Notes under the pieces: model-generated | What the model was told of the DNA's origin: nothing | What the model saw: the letters and a program-made list of their open reading frames with translations, nothing else | Databases searched by the model: none | From: Iamia sp. SCSIO 61187 | GTDB taxonomy: Bacteria > Actinomycetota > Acidimicrobiia > Acidimicrobiales > Iamiaceae | Direction: 5' to 3' | Assembly (NCBI RefSeq): GCF_019443745.1 | Contig: NZ_CP050948.1 | Coordinates: 682,001 to 746,000 of the forward strand | DNA length: 64,000 nt | Shown: one piece after another, positions 40,934 to 51,558 of the stretch | How positions within the stretch are numbered: the first letter of the stretch is position 1 | Layout: each line of letters starts with the position of its first letter | Translations under genes and position numbers: made by a program

Positions 40934-41338
40934 GTGACCATGACCGATCCCATCGCCGACATGCTGACCCGCATCCGCAACGCCAACGTGGCGATGCACG
41001 ACGAGGTCCGCATGCCCAGCTCGAAGCAGAAGGAGGCCCTCGCGGCCATCCTGAAGTCCGAGGGCTACATCGACGCCTGGCGCGTCGAGGACAACACCGA
41101 CAGGCCGGGCTCGACCCTGCACGTCACCATGCGCTACTCCCCGGAGCGGGCGCGCACGATCTCCGGCATCCAGAGGGTGTCGAAGCCGGGCCTGCGGGTG
41201 TACCGCAAGTCCAAGGAGATCCCGCGCGTGCTCGGCGGGCTCGGAGTGGCCGTCGTCTCGACCAGCCAGGGGCTGCTCACCGACCGCGAGGCGCGCCAGC
41301 GCAACGTGGGCGGCGAGGTCCTCTGCTTCGTGTGGTGA
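40934..41338 (+). CDS. rpsH: 30S ribosomal protein S8
   Basis: A 134-aa S8, central-domain organiser and in many bacteria the spc operon repressor. [40 protein letters not shown] and [19 protein letters not shown] are canonical. GTG 40934 follows GGAGGTG by about 8 nt; ATG 40940 is the alternative. Confidence 0.96.
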   Translation: MTMTDPIADMLTRIRNANVAMHDEVRMPSSKQKEALAAILKSEGYIDAWRVEDNTDRPGSTLHVTMRYSPERARTISGIQRVSKPGLRVYRKSKEIPRVLGGLGVAVVSTSQGLLTDREARQRNVGGEVLCFVW

Positions 41339-41345
41339 GGAACTG

Positions 41346-41882
41346 ATGTCCCGAGTCGGAAAGTCCCCCATCCCCGTGCCCAGCGGCGTCGACGTCACCG
41401 TCGACGGCGCCGACGTCACCGTCAAGGGCCCCAAGGGCACGCTCAGCCGCACCGTCCCCGGTGCGATCGCCATCCGCCAGGACGGCGACACCCTCGTGGT
41501 CGAGCGGCCCGACGACGAGCGCCAGACCCGGGCCCTCCACGGCCTGGTGCGGTCGCTCGTCAACAACATGGTCGTCGGTGTCAGCCAGGAGTTCTCCAAG
41601 GAGCTCGAGATCATCGGCACCGGCTACCGCGCCGCCCTCCAGGGCTCGACCCTCGACCTGTCGCTGGGCTTCAGCCACCCGGTCAAGGTCGAGGCGCCCG
41701 ACGGCATCACCTTCGAGGTCCCCGTCCCGACGCGCATCGTCGTGCGGGGGATCGACAAGGAGCAGGTCGGCCAGGTCGCCGCCGACATCCGGGCCATCCG
41801 CAAGCCCGAGCCCTACAAGGGCAAGGGCGTGCGGTACCTCGGAGAGCACGTGGCCCGCAAGGCCGGCAAGACCGCGAAGTAG
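41346..41882 (+). CDS. rplF: 50S ribosomal protein L6
   Basis: A 178-aa L6 near the factor-binding site: [60 protein letters not shown] and [14 protein letters not shown]. It has two duplicated domains as expected. Confidence 0.96.
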   Translation: MSRVGKSPIPVPSGVDVTVDGADVTVKGPKGTLSRTVPGAIAIRQDGDTLVVERPDDERQTRALHGLVRSLVNNMVVGVSQEFSKELEIIGTGYRAALQGSTLDLSLGFSHPVKVEAPDGITFEVPVPTRIVVRGIDKEQVGQVAADIRAIRKPEPYKGKGVRYLGEHVARKAGKTAK

Positions 41883-41890
41883 GACATCTC

Positions 41891-42253
41891 ATGAGCGATC
41901 CCGCACAGAAGAAGCGCAACGCACGGGTCCGGCGCCACCGCCGGGTCCGCAAGAAGGTCCAGGGCACGGCCGACCGGCCGCGCCTGGCCGTCTTCCGCTC
42001 CAACAAGCACATCTCGGCCCAGGTCATCGACGACCAGACCGGGCGCACGCTGGCCTCGGCCTCGTCGCTCGAGGCCGACCTGCGCTCCAGCGGCGGCAAC
42101 GTCGAAGGGGCCAAGAAGGTCGGCGAGCTCGTCGCCGCCCGGGCCAAGGAAGCGGGTGTCTCCCGGGTCGTGTTCGACCGGGGCGGCTTCCACTACCACG
42201 GTCGCGTCGCCTCCCTGGCCGACGCCGCCCGCACCTCCGGACTGGAGTTCTGA
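41891..42253 (+). CDS. rplR: 50S ribosomal protein L18
   Basis: A 120-aa L18 binding 5S r[43 protein letters not shown] and [20 protein letters not shown]. It overlaps rpsE by 1 nt. Confidence 0.96.
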   Translation: MSDPAQKKRNARVRRHRRVRKKVQGTADRPRLAVFRSNKHISAQVIDDQTGRTLASASSLEADLRSSGGNVEGAKKVGELVAARAKEAGVSRVVFDRGGFHYHGRVASLADAARTSGLEF

Positions 42254-42816
42254 TGCCTCCCACCACCTCTGACGCCCAGCTGCGCGAGTCGCGCGTCATC
42301 GACATCAACCGCGTCGCCAAGGTCGTCAAGGGCGGTCGTCGGTTCTCCTTCACCGCCCTCGTCGTCATCGGCGACGGCGCCGGCCGGGTCGGCCTCGGCT
42401 ACGGCAAGGCCAAGGAGGTGCCCCTCGCCATCCAGAAGGGCACCGAGGAGGCCAAGAAGAACATGTTCGCCGTCCCCCTCGCCGGCAGCACCGTCACCCA
42501 CCCCATCATCGGCAAGCAGGGCGCGGCCCGCGTCATGCTCAAGCCCGCCGCCCCCGGCACCGGTGTGATCGCCGGTGGCGCCGCCCGCGCCATCCTCGAG
42601 GAGGCCGGCATCCACGACGTGCTGTGCAAGTCGCTCGGGTCGGCCAACCACATCAACGTGGCCCGGGCCACCATCAACGGGCTCAAGAGCCTCAAGCGCC
42701 CCGACGACATCGCCCGCCTGCGGGGGCTGTCGGCCGAGGAGTTCGTGCCCAAGGGCCTGCTCGAGGCGTACAAGGAGTCCGAGCGCGGTCCGCACCAGCC
42801 GGACGAGGTGCGCTGA
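42253..42816 (+). CDS. rpsE: 30S ribosomal protein S5
   Basis: A 187-aa S5 involved in decoding fidelity and mRNA unwinding. [60 protein letters not shown] and [20 protein letters not shown]. The helix-facing VKGGRRF loop, where spectinomycin-resistance changes occur, is unaltered. Confidence 0.96.
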   Translation: MPPTTSDAQLRESRVIDINRVAKVVKGGRRFSFTALVVIGDGAGRVGLGYGKAKEVPLAIQKGTEEAKKNMFAVPLAGSTVTHPIIGKQGAARVMLKPAAPGTGVIAGGAARAILEEAGIHDVLCKSLGSANHINVARATINGLKSLKRPDDIARLRGLSAEEFVPKGLLEAYKESERGPHQPDEVR

Positions 42817-42998
42817 TGGCCGCCCTGAAGGTCACCCAGACCCGCTCCGCCATCGGCACCAAGCCCAAGCAGCGCGGCACCCTCCGCGCCCTGGGCCTGG
42901 GTCGCATCGGGCGCAGCAACGTCCTCCCGGACCGCCCCGAGATCCGCGGGATGCTCAACAAGGTCCCCCACCTGGTCACCGTCGAGGAGACCGACTGA
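42816..42998 (+). CDS. rpmD: 50S ribosomal protein L30
   Basis: A 60-aa L30: LKVTQTRSAIGTKPKQRGTL and GLGRIGRSNVLPDRPEIRGM. Overlaps rplO by 1 nt (TGATG). Confidence 0.95.
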   Translation: MAALKVTQTRSAIGTKPKQRGTLRALGLGRIGRSNVLPDRPEIRGMLNKVPHLVTVEETD

Positions 42999-43486
42999 TG
43001 AAGATCCACGACCTCACCCCCCCGCCCGGGTCGAACCGGCGCAAGAAGCGCGTCGCCCGCGGCATCGGCGGCAAGGGCGGCAAGACCGCCGGCCGCGGCA
43101 CCAAGGGCCAGAAGGCCCGCGGCTCCATCCCCGCCGGCTTCGAGGGCGGGCAGATGCCCCTCCACATCCGGGTGCCGAAGCTCCGCGGCTTCACCAACCC
43201 GTTCCGCGTGGAGTACCAGGCCATCAACCTCGACACCCTCGAGGAGACCGGCGACGACGAGATCACCCCCGAGTCCCTGCACGCACGGGGCCTCGTCGGC
43301 AAGGGCGCCCTCGTCAAGGTGCTCGGCCGGGGCGAGATCACCCGGGCCGTCGCCGTCTCGGCCCACGCCTTCTCGGCCTCGGCCGAAGCCGCCATCACCG
43401 CGGCAGGGGGTAGCGTCACCGTCGTTCCCGCCCCCTGGGGCGATCGTCGCCCGCCGGCCAAGGGCAACCACCTCACCAACCGCTGA
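42998..43486 (+). CDS. rplO: 50S ribosomal protein L15
   Basis: A 162-aa L15: MKIHDLTPPPGSNRRKKRVA, GGKGGKTAGRGTKGQKARGS, FEGGQMPLHIRVPKLRGFTN and a C-terminal domain with VSAHAFSASAEAAITAAGGS. Last r-protein gene before secY. Confidence 0.96.
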   Translation: MKIHDLTPPPGSNRRKKRVARGIGGKGGKTAGRGTKGQKARGSIPAGFEGGQMPLHIRVPKLRGFTNPFRVEYQAINLDTLEETGDDEITPESLHARGLVGKGALVKVLGRGEITRAVAVSAHAFSASAEAAITAAGGSVTVVPAPWGDRRPPAKGNHLTNR

Positions 43487-43543
43487 CCCGGCGGGCCCCC
43501 GGCCCCCGAGACCGGCTGCGCTGACCCGAGAGGACACACGCCC

Positions 43544-44902
43544 GTGCTGTCGAGCATGAAGAACATGTTCAAGGTGGACGATCTCCGCAACAAGATCGCC
43601 TTCACCGTCTTCATGATCCTGCTCTACCGGCTGGGGTCGCACGTCCCCGTGCCCGGCATCGACGTCTCGACGCTGCAGACGCTCAAGGACAACGCCAGCC
43701 AGAGCGGCGCCCTCGAGTTCCTGCGCCTGTTCTCGGGCGGGGCCATCACCCAGTTCGCGGTGTTCGCCCTGGGCGTCATGCCCTACATCACCTCGTCGAT
43801 CATCATGCAGATCCTCGCCGTGGTGATCCCCAAGCTCGAGCAGTGGCAGCAGCAGGGGGCCGTCGGCCAGCGCAAGATCACGCAGTGGACCCGGTACCTC
43901 ACCGTGGCCATCGCCATCATGCAGTCGACCGGCCTGACGTTCCTGTTCAAGAACGGTGGCCAGGGCTTCGCCGGCGGCAACCCGCTCGGCGACGTCGACC
44001 TCTTCGGCGGCAACTACAACTGGAGCCGGGTGCTGATCGTGGTGATCAGCCTCACCGCCGGCACCGCCCTGATCATGTGGATGGGCGAGCTCGTCACCCA
44101 GCGGGGCATCGGCAACGGCATGTCGCTCCTGATCTTCGCCTCGGTCGTGAGCCAGCTGCCCGCCAACTTCGGCGCCGTCCGGGCCGAGTCGGGGCTCATC
44201 GCCATGATCCTGGTCGGGCTGATGTTCACCGGGGTGCTGGTGGCCATCGTCTTCGTCGAGCAGGGCCAGCGCCGCATCCCGGTGCAGTTCGCCAAGCGCC
44301 AGGTGGGCCGACGCCAGTACGGCGGTCAGAACACCTACATCCCGCTGAAGGTGAACGCCTCGGGCGTGATCCCCATCATCTTCGCCAACTCGATGCTGTA
44401 CCTGCCGGTGATGATCTCCACGGTCCTGCCCGGCAACCAGCTCAACGCCGACGGCTCGGGCGGCAACTGGGCCAACGACGTGCAGGACTTCATCGACGAC
44501 AACTTCCGGGGCGGATCCGGCGCCCTGTACCTCACCGTCTACGGCCTGTTCATCATCGGCTTCGCCTACTTCTACGCCGCCATCCAGTTCGACCCGCACA
44601 AGCAGGCCGACCAGATCCGCAAGCAGGGCGGCTTCATCCCCGGCATCCGCCCCGGTCCCCAGACCGAGCGCTACCTGAGCCGCATCCTCAACCGCATCAC
44701 CCTGCCCGGCGCCCTGTTCATCAGCTTCGTGGCCCTGGTGCCCGCCTTCGTCCTGGGGCGCACGCTGGACTCCGACGCCGGCGTCCAGCTCGGCTTCTTC
44801 GGCACCTCGATCCTGATCGCCGTGGGTGTCGCCCTCGAGACGATGAAGCAGATCGACAGCCAGCTGATGATGCGCAACTACGAGGGCTTCCTGAAGTCGT
44901 GA
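43544..44902 (+). CDS. secY: Protein translocase subunit SecY
   Basis: The 452-aa channel of the Sec translocon, with about ten membrane helices. KIAFTVFMILLYRLGSHVPV starts TM1; LFSGGAITQFAVFALGVMPY and ASGVIPIIFANSMLYLPVMI are conserved, as is the cytosolic loop QFAKRQVGRRQYGGQNTYIP. GTG start at 43544. Coupled to adk by a 4-nt overlap (GTGA). Confidence 0.96.
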   Translation: MLSSMKNMFKVDDLRNKIAFTVFMILLYRLGSHVPVPGIDVSTLQTLKDNASQSGALEFLRLFSGGAITQFAVFALGVMPYITSSIIMQILAVVIPKLEQWQQQGAVGQRKITQWTRYLTVAIAIMQSTGLTFLFKNGGQGFAGGNPLGDVDLFGGNYNWSRVLIVVISLTAGTALIMWMGELVTQRGIGNGMSLLIFASVVSQLPANFGAVRAESGLIAMILVGLMFTGVLVAIVFVEQGQRRIPVQFAKRQVGRRQYGGQNTYIPLKVNASGVIPIIFANSMLYLPVMISTVLPGNQLNADGSGGNWANDVQDFIDDNFRGGSGALYLTVYGLFIIGFAYFYAAIQFDPHKQADQIRKQGGFIPGIRPGPQTERYLSRILNRITLPGALFISFVALVPAFVLGRTLDSDAGVQLGFFGTSILIAVGVALETMKQIDSQLMMRNYEGFLKS

Positions 44903-45591
44903 CCGACTCCGATCCCACGATGGACCGACCCGGTGTCCGCATGATCATCATGGGTCGTCAGGGTGCGGGCAAGGGCACCCAGGCGACCCGGTTGGCCGCC
45001 GCCTGCTCCGTGCCGCACATCTCGACCGGCGACATGCTCCGCGCCGCCGTGCGCGAGGGCACCGACCTGGGCCTCCGGGCCAAGGCGATCATGGACGCCG
45101 GGGACCTGGTCCCCGACGAGGTGATGATCGGCATCGTGGGCGAACGCCTCGACCGCGACGACGCCAACCGCGGCTGGATCCTCGACGGCTTCCCCCGCAC
45201 GGTCGGGCAGGCCGAGGCGCTGGCGGACATCACGGCCCAGGCGCCGGTCGACGTCGTCGTCGAGCTGGTGGTGCCGAACGAGATCGTCGTCGAGCGTCTC
45301 TCGGCCCGGCGCACGTGCGACTCGTGCGGGACGATCTACTCGGTGGGCGACGCGGCCATCGCCGACGGCGTGTGCCCCAAGTGCGGCGGGACGCCCGTGC
45401 AGCGCGACGACGACAAGCCGGAGGCCATCCTCCACCGCCTCGAGGTCTACGAGCGCGACACCTCCCCGCTCCTCGGGCACTACCGGTCGCTGGACCTCCT
45501 CGAGAGCGTCGACGGGCTCGGCAGCGAGGACGAGGTGCACGCCCGCATCCTCGCCGTGGTCGACGCCCGCGTCGCGTCCGACCCCAGCTAG
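44899..45591 (+). CDS. adk: Adenylate kinase, zinc-lid type
   Basis: A 230-aa enzyme interconverting AMP, ADP and ATP. P-loop GRQGAGKGTQATRL, ISTGDMLRAAV and WILDGFPRTVGQAEAL are present. The lid is the long form with four zinc-ligand cysteines in CDSCGTIYSV and CPKCGG. GTG 44899 overlaps the secY stop; ATG 44920 or 44941 would shorten the unusual leader MTDSDPTMDRPGVR. Confidence 0.94.
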   Translation: MTDSDPTMDRPGVRMIIMGRQGAGKGTQATRLAAACSVPHISTGDMLRAAVREGTDLGLRAKAIMDAGDLVPDEVMIGIVGERLDRDDANRGWILDGFPRTVGQAEALADITAQAPVDVVVELVVPNEIVVERLSARRTCDSCGTIYSVGDAAIADGVCPKCGGTPVQRDDDKPEAILHRLEVYERDTSPLLGHYRSLDLLESVDGLGSEDEVHARILAVVDARVASDPS

Positions 45592-45603
45592 CAGGGCCCA
45601 GCC

Positions 45604-46365
45604 GTGCTGCTCGGAGGCATCGCCCGCCGCTCCGCCGCCGACCTGGCCGCCATGCGCCGGGCCGGCCGGGTCGTGGCCGAGATGCACGAGCGCACCCGTG
45701 CGGCCCTCCGGCCCGGGATCACCACCGGCGACCTCGACCGCATCGGGCGCGAGGTGCTGGCCGACCGGGGGGCGACGTCCAACTTCCTCGGCGTCGCCGG
45801 CACCTACCCGGCGGTCATCTGCGCCTCGCCCAACGAGGTCGTCGTCCACGGCATCCCCGGCGACCGGGTGCTGGAGGAGGGCGACATCATCTCGGTCGAC
45901 TGCGGCGCCATCGTCGACGGCTGGCACGGCGACGCCGCCTACACCGCCGGCATCGGCGAGATCTCGCCCGAGGCCCGGCGGCTCATCGAGGTCACCGAGG
46001 CGTCGCTGGCGGCCGCCATCGCCCAGATGGTCGCCGGCCGCCACCTCGGCGACGTCGGCCACGCCGTCCAGCAGGTGGTCGAGGGCGCCGGCCTCCACGT
46101 CGTCGACGGCTACACCGGCCACGGCATCGGCCGATCCATGCACGAGGACCCGTCGGTCCCCAACGTCGGGTGGCCGGGCCGGGGCCCGCGGCTCAAGGTC
46201 GGCAACGTCCTGGCCATCGAACCCATGGTCGCCATCGGCACCCCTGAGACCGACGTCCTCGACGACGACTGGACGGTCGTGACCCTCGACGGCACGTGGG
46301 CCGCCCACGCCGAGCACACCGTCGCCGTCACCGACGACGGCCCGGAGATCTTGACCCTCCCCTGA
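45604..46365 (+). CDS. map: Methionine aminopeptidase type I
   Basis: A 253-aa metalloprotease removing initiator Met. Metal ligands are visible as Asp in IISVDCGAIVDGWHGDAAYT (two), His in GHGIGRSMHEDP, Glu in AIEPMVAIG and Glu in AEHTVAVT. The GTG 45604 start is 12 nt after adk. infA usually comes next, but an ABC importer is inserted here. Confidence 0.94.
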   Translation: MLLGGIARRSAADLAAMRRAGRVVAEMHERTRAALRPGITTGDLDRIGREVLADRGATSNFLGVAGTYPAVICASPNEVVVHGIPGDRVLEEGDIISVDCGAIVDGWHGDAAYTAGIGEISPEARRLIEVTEASLAAAIAQMVAGRHLGDVGHAVQQVVEGAGLHVVDGYTGHGIGRSMHEDPSVPNVGWPGRGPRLKVGNVLAIEPMVAIGTPETDVLDDDWTVVTLDGTWAAHAEHTVAVTDDGPEILTLP

Positions 46366-46456
46366 CCGCCGGAGCGTCGTCCGGGCCGTCGCGGCAGTTC
46401 GTCCGGGCGGTGGTCGTCCGGCCACCCGGAAGACAGGTCGGCGTGGTCGGCTGGCG

Positions 46457-46462
46457 TAGGGT
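46457..46462 (+). promoter_or_regulatory. -10 box of the sugar ABC operon
   Basis: TAGGGT ends 9 nt before ATG 46472, so the transcript is probably leaderless or nearly so. Upstream, TCGTCCGG occurs three times (46377, 46399, 46414), a possible operator array for a sugar regulator. Confidence 0.4.
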
Positions 46463-46471
46463 CTGAGGCCT

Positions 46472-47646
<1,175 letters not shown>

Positions 47647-47647
<1 letters not shown>

Positions 47648-48573
47648 TGGGACGGGTCCAGCAGCTCCTCGGCCAGACCGACGACGCCGGCCGGGTCACC
47701 GACACCGGTCGGGCCAAGGAGAGCCTCATCGCCCTGGGGTTCCTCGCCCCGTCGATCGTCGTGTTCTCGGTGTTCTTCTTCTACCCCTTCGAGCAGCTGG
47801 TGCTCCGGGGCCTCTACCGCAACAACAACGCCGGGACGAACCTCCGCTACGAGGGACCGCAGCAGTACGTCGACGTGCTCACCGGCGACGAGTTCCTCCA
47901 GGGCCTGTGGCACAGCGTCCAGTACGTGATCTTCACCGTGCCCGCCGGGCTCATCCTCGGCACGCTGCTGGCGGTGGCGGCCCACCGGCGGCTCAAGGGC
48001 ATCAAGGCCTTCCAGTTCATCTTCAGCTCCACCATCGCCAGCTCGGCGGCGGTGTCCGCCATCGTCTTCCTGGTGCTGATCAACCAGGAGATCGGCATCT
48101 ACCAGGGGGGCGTGCCCGGCTTCGGCGACCAGGCGATCCTCCAGAACTCCAGCACCGCCCTGTTCGGCGTGTCGCTGTCGTCGATCTGGCAGAACCTGGG
48201 CCTGTCGTTCGTGATCGTCCTGGCCGGCCTCCAGGCCATCCCCGAGGACGTCGACGAGGCGGCCACCCTCGACGGCTACGGGCCCGTCCGCCGCTTCTTC
48301 CGGATCACCCTCCCGCTGCTCTCGCCGGTGCTGATGTTCCTGGTGGTGGTCCTGGTGATCTTCGCCCTCCAGGCCTTCGCCCCCATCGAGTTCCTCACCC
48401 AGGGCGGGCCCAACGGGTCGACCGAGACCCTGGTGTTCAAGATCTTCGAGCGCCAGGCGCCCAACCAGGTGGGGGAGGGGGCGGTCATGTCCGTCGGCCT
48501 CTTCCTCGTGACCTTCGTGGTGACCCTGGGCCAGTTCCTCCTCCTCGATCGGCGGGTGCACTATGGCAGCTGA
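47647..48573 (+). CDS. Sugar ABC importer permease (MalF/UgpA type)
   Basis: A 308-aa inner-membrane permease with six predicted helices. The EAA loop contacting the ATPase reads AIPEDVDEAATLDGYGPVRR. LIALGFLAPSIVVFSVFFFY is TM1. It overlaps the next permease by 11 nt, so the two are translated together. It is the first half of a heterodimeric CUT1 channel. Confidence 0.9.
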
Positions 48574-49405
48574 GGGAACCGCGACCCGCTCGTCACCGGC
48601 TCGCCAGGCCGTCTGGTACGTCGTCCTGGTCGTCTTGTCGCTGCTGGTGCTGGCGCCGATCTACTTCCTGTTCGTCCGGGCCATCTCCGACCCGGCCGAG
48701 TCCTTCACCAGCTCGGTCACCCGGCCCGTCGGGGTGCGCTGGGACGGCTTCAGCGCGGCGTGGGACCGGGGGAACATGGGCCCGGCCCTGTTCCGCACCC
48801 TCATCGTGACGGTCGCCATCACCGCCCTCCAGGTGCTCACCTCGGTCATGGCGGCCTACGCCTTCGCCTTCCTCCGGTTCCCGCTCAAGCGCGTGTGGTT
48901 CGCCGTGTTCATGGCCACCCTCCTGCTGCCGCTCGAGGTGACGCTCCTGCCCAACGTGCAGACCATGCGCGACCTGGGCTGGTTCGACAGCTACCAGGGG
49001 CTGATCGTGCCGTTCGCGGCGTCGGCGTTCGGGACGTTCCTCATCCGGCAGGGGTTCCTCGGCATCCCCAGCGAGATCCGGGACTCGGCCCGGCTCGAGG
49101 GCTGGACCCACATGCAGTTCCTCTTCCGGTTCGCCGTCCCGCTGACCCGCCCGGTGATCGCCTCGTTCACCGTCATCTCGTTCCTCGGTGCCTTCAACCA
49201 GTACCTGTGGCCCCGGGCGGTCATCTACGACACGCAGGACTGGGCCACGGTCCAGATCGCCCTGCGCGAGCTCACCACCCGCATCGAGCAGGCCAACATC
49301 CCCGTGGCCGGCACGATCATCGCCGCCGTCCCCATCGTCATCCTGCTCGCCATCTTCCAGCGCCAGATCGTGCGCGGCCTCACGGCCGGCGCGGTCAAGG
49401 GCTGA
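48563..49405 (+). CDS. Sugar ABC importer permease (MalG/UgpE type)
   Basis: A 280-aa second permease. TM1 is AVWYVVLVVLSLLVLAPIYF, the EAA loop IPSEIRDSARLEGWTHMQFL, and VISFLGAFNQYLWPRAVIYD is typical of UgpE-like proteins, including the WP pair. It completes the channel and is followed by the binding protein after 20 nt. Confidence 0.9.
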   Translation: MAAEGTATRSSPARQAVWYVVLVVLSLLVLAPIYFLFVRAISDPAESFTSSVTRPVGVRWDGFSAAWDRGNMGPALFRTLIVTVAITALQVLTSVMAAYAFAFLRFPLKRVWFAVFMATLLLPLEVTLLPNVQTMRDLGWFDSYQGLIVPFAASAFGTFLIRQGFLGIPSEIRDSARLEGWTHMQFLFRFAVPLTRPVIASFTVISFLGAFNQYLWPRAVIYDTQDWATVQIALRELTTRIEQANIPVAGTIIAAVPIVILLAIFQRQIVRGLTAGAVKG

Positions 49406-49425
49406 GCCGCACCAGAGGAGACCCC

Positions 49426-50904
49426 GTGTCCCGCCCCGCCCCCCGTCCGCTCGTCCACCTGCTCGTGGTGGCCGTGCTCGCCATCACCGCCGCCGCCTGC
49501 GTGCGGGACGAGTCCCAGGGCACCAGCGCCGGCCCCGGCGGCGGCGGGGGTGACGGCGAGGGCGAGGAGATCGCCCTGCCGGACTGCCCCGTCGACGCCC
49601 TCGACGAGGCCGACGGCCCGGTCGAGATCGACCTGTGGCACGGCTTCACCGGCGAGCCCGCCAACTACATGGTCGAGCTGGGCCGGCGGTACAACGAGAG
49701 CCAGGACGCGGTCCGCCTGAACGTGCAGACCCAGGGCAACTCCTACGAGGAGGTGCTGCGCAAGTTCGTGGCCGGCATCCCCAGCCGGCAGATCCCGCCC
49801 ATCGTCATGCTGGAGGACACGACCCTGCGCGAGGTCGTCGAGAGCGGCGTCATCCTCCCGGCCGAGGCGTGCGAGCAGGCCGACGACTTCGAGACCGGCC
49901 AGCTGCCGGTGGTGCGCAACTACTACACCTCCGAGGGCGTCTACTGGCCCGGCTACACCAACGTGTCCGAGCCGGTCCTGTACTACAACGCCAACCAGTT
50001 CGAGGCGGCCGGCCTCGACCCGACGGACCCGCCCGAGACCCTGGACGAGCTGCGGACCGACGCCGAGGCCCTCAAGGAGTCCGGGGTCGAGAGCCCGCTG
50101 TCGCTGATCCTCAACTCGTGGTTCGTCGAGTCGTGGATCACCGGCGCCGGCGAGACCGTGGTCAACAAGGAGAACGGGCGCGAGGGCCTCGCCGACGAGT
50201 CGACCTTCGACAACCCGGCCACCCACGAGGTCTACGAGTGGATCGACGGCATGGCCGACGACGGCCTGCTCGAGGCCCACTCGGCCACCGACGGCCAGAT
50301 CAACCACTACCTGGCCGTGGCCCAGAAGAACTCGGCCATGGTCATCGAGACCTCGACCGCCGCCGTCACCATCAAGGCCGTCCTGGGCGGCGAGTCCTAC
50401 GACGCCGAGGCCGGCCTGAACGTGGGCAGTCTCGACCCCGAGGGCATCACCCCCCAGGCCGGGCCGTTCCCCGGGCTCGAGGAGCCCGGCCAGGTGCGGG
50501 TGTCGGGCGGCGCCTTCTTCATGACCAACACGGTCCCGGCCGAGCAGCAGGCCGCCGCCTGGGACTTCATGAAGTTCATGTGGAGCGCCGAGAGCCAGAC
50601 GGACTGGCACCTCATCGGCGGCTACCTGCCCACGACCCAGGCCGCCGCCGGCGACCCCGACGTGGCCGACTACTGGGCGAGCGACCTGGCCGGCCAGATG
50701 CTGCGGGTGGGCTACGAGCAGCTGCTCACCGTCGATCCCGAGCGCCCCGGGCCGCAGGTCGGGCCGTACACGGACTACACCGACGCCATCAAGGCCAGCC
50801 TGGAGGCCATGGTCCTGGAGGGGGCCTCGCCCGCCGACGCCATCGCCCAGGCCGACGCCGACATCCAGGCCGCCCTCGACACCTTCATCGAGGACAACGA
50901 GTAG
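49426..50904 (+). CDS. Sugar/glycerol-phosphate ABC importer substrate-binding lipoprotein (UgpB-like)
   Basis: About 492 aa from GTG 49426, with GAGGAG 5 nt upstream. It has a lipoprotein signal with lipobox ITAAAC followed by a Gly/Glu linker. The family 1 binding-protein fold is shown by VEIDLWHGFTGEPANYMVEL, PPIVMLEDTTLREVVESGVI, VLYYNANQFEAAGLDPTDPP and the late AAAWDFMKFMWSAESQTDWH with GGYLPTTQAA. The last two blocks are like glycerol-3-phosphate/glycerophosphodiester binding proteins (UgpB), so a phosphodiester or oligosaccharide is the likely cargo. A hairpin follows. Confidence 0.87.
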   Translation: MSRPAPRPLVHLLVVAVLAITAAACVRDESQGTSAGPGGGGGDGEGEEIALPDCPVDALDEADGPVEIDLWHGFTGEPANYMVELGRRYNESQDAVRLNVQTQGNSYEEVLRKFVAGIPSRQIPPIVMLEDTTLREVVESGVILPAEACEQADDFETGQLPVVRNYYTSEGVYWPGYTNVSEPVLYYNANQFEAAGLDPTDPPETLDELRTDAEALKESGVESPLSLILNSWFVESWITGAGETVVNKENGREGLADESTFDNPATHEVYEWIDGMADDGLLEAHSATDGQINHYLAVAQKNSAMVIETSTAAVTIKAVLGGESYDAEAGLNVGSLDPEGITPQAGPFPGLEEPGQVRVSGGAFFMTNTVPAEQQAAAWDFMKFMWSAESQTDWHLIGGYLPTTQAAAGDPDVADYWASDLAGQMLRVGYEQLLTVDPERPGPQVGPYTDYTDAIKASLEAMVLEGASPADAIAQADADIQAALDTFIEDNE

Positions 50905-50914
50905 CAGGCCGCCG

Positions 50915-50931
50915 CCGGGGCATCGCCCCGG
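50915..50931 (+). terminator. Hairpin after the ABC operon
   Basis: CCGGGGC (50915-50921), loop ATC, GCCCCGG (50925-50931), just after the binding-protein stop. This separates the ABC operon from the infA promoter. Confidence 0.55.
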
Positions 50932-50973
50932 AGCCCCGTCGGGCGTGGCAGGATGGGCGGTCCTCCACCGGGG

Positions 50974-51021
50974 TTGGAACGGGCTGAGGTGCGCGTCTAG
51001 CATCGTCAGTCGGCCCAGGGG
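50974..51021 (+). promoter_or_regulatory. infA-rpsM operon promoter with shared leader motif
   Basis: TTGGAA (50974-50979), 18 nt, TAGCAT (50998-51003), then CGTCAGTCGGCCCAGGGGG. The spacer also shares GAGGTGCG with the rpsG promoter (GAGGGGTGCG). The leader to infA is about 85 nt. Confidence 0.68.
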
Positions 51022-51092
51022 GCCCTCGCGCGGTGCCTGACGGTGCGGCACGGAGCCCCGGACCGACGCCCGCACAGGCCAGGAGTGGAACG

Positions 51093-51317
51093 CTGCCGAA
51101 GCCCAAAGATGACGCCATCGTGCTCGAGGGGACCGTCCTCGAGTCCCTGCCGAACGCCATGTTCAAGGTGGAGTTCGAGAACGGCCACACCGTCCTCGCC
51201 CACATCTCGGGGAAGATGCGCATGCACTACATCCGGATCCTCCCGGGTGACCGCGTGCAGGTCGAGCTCACGCCCTACGACCTCTCCCGCGGCCGCATCA
51301 CCTACCGCTTCAAGTAG
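51093..51317 (+). CDS. infA: Translation initiation factor IF-1, probable CTG start
   Basis: A 74-aa S1/OB-fold factor of the 30S A site. The usual protein begins MAKPKDDAI; here the matching position is CTG 51093 ([13 protein letters not shown]), with AGGAG (51081-51085) 7 nt upstream, an ideal distance. No ATG, GTG or TTG fits this place in frame. The only in-frame conventional start I found upstream is GTG 51033, which would add 20 residues that have no counterpart in the family and whose site lacks a good Shine-Dalgarno. The core [20 protein letters not shown] is canonical. Confidence 0.9.
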   Translation: MPKPKDDAIVLEGTVLESLPNAMFKVEFENGHTVLAHISGKMRMHYIRILPGDRVQVELTPYDLSRGRITYRFK

Positions 51318-51398
51318 CCCTCCCACCCTGTCCTCCGCCCGCCACCCCCACCCGTCCTCCCTGGCCGAGCCCGCTCGGCGCCACCCGAAAGCCGCCTC

Positions 51399-51512
51399 AT
51401 GAAGGTCCGCCCCAGCGTCAAGCCGATGTGCGAGAAGTGCAAGATCATCCGCCGGCACGGCCGCGTCCAGGTGATCTGCACCAACCCCCGCCACAAGCAG
51501 CGGCAGGGCTGA
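51399..51512 (+). CDS. rpmJ: 50S ribosomal protein L36
   Basis: A 37-aa L36, zinc type: [20 protein letters not shown] then [13 protein letters not shown], with three Cys and one His as ligands. The gene is in the usual place between infA and rpsM, 81 nt after infA. Confidence 0.96.
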   Translation: MKVRPSVKPMCEKCKIIRRHGRVQVICTNPRHKQRQG

Positions 51513-51558
51513 TCCCATGACCCCCTCCAACTCCTCGATCCACCTCGGAGCTCTCTGA

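Noticed and set aside
42253-42400. Spectinomycin-resistance-type changes in S5
   Set aside because: The VKGGRRF loop is the normal sequence, unlike the altered S12.
51033-51092. GTG 51033 as the infA start
   Set aside because: It adds 20 residues absent from IF-1, lacks a good Shine-Dalgarno and ignores the well-placed AGGAG before CTG 51093; kept only as an alternative.
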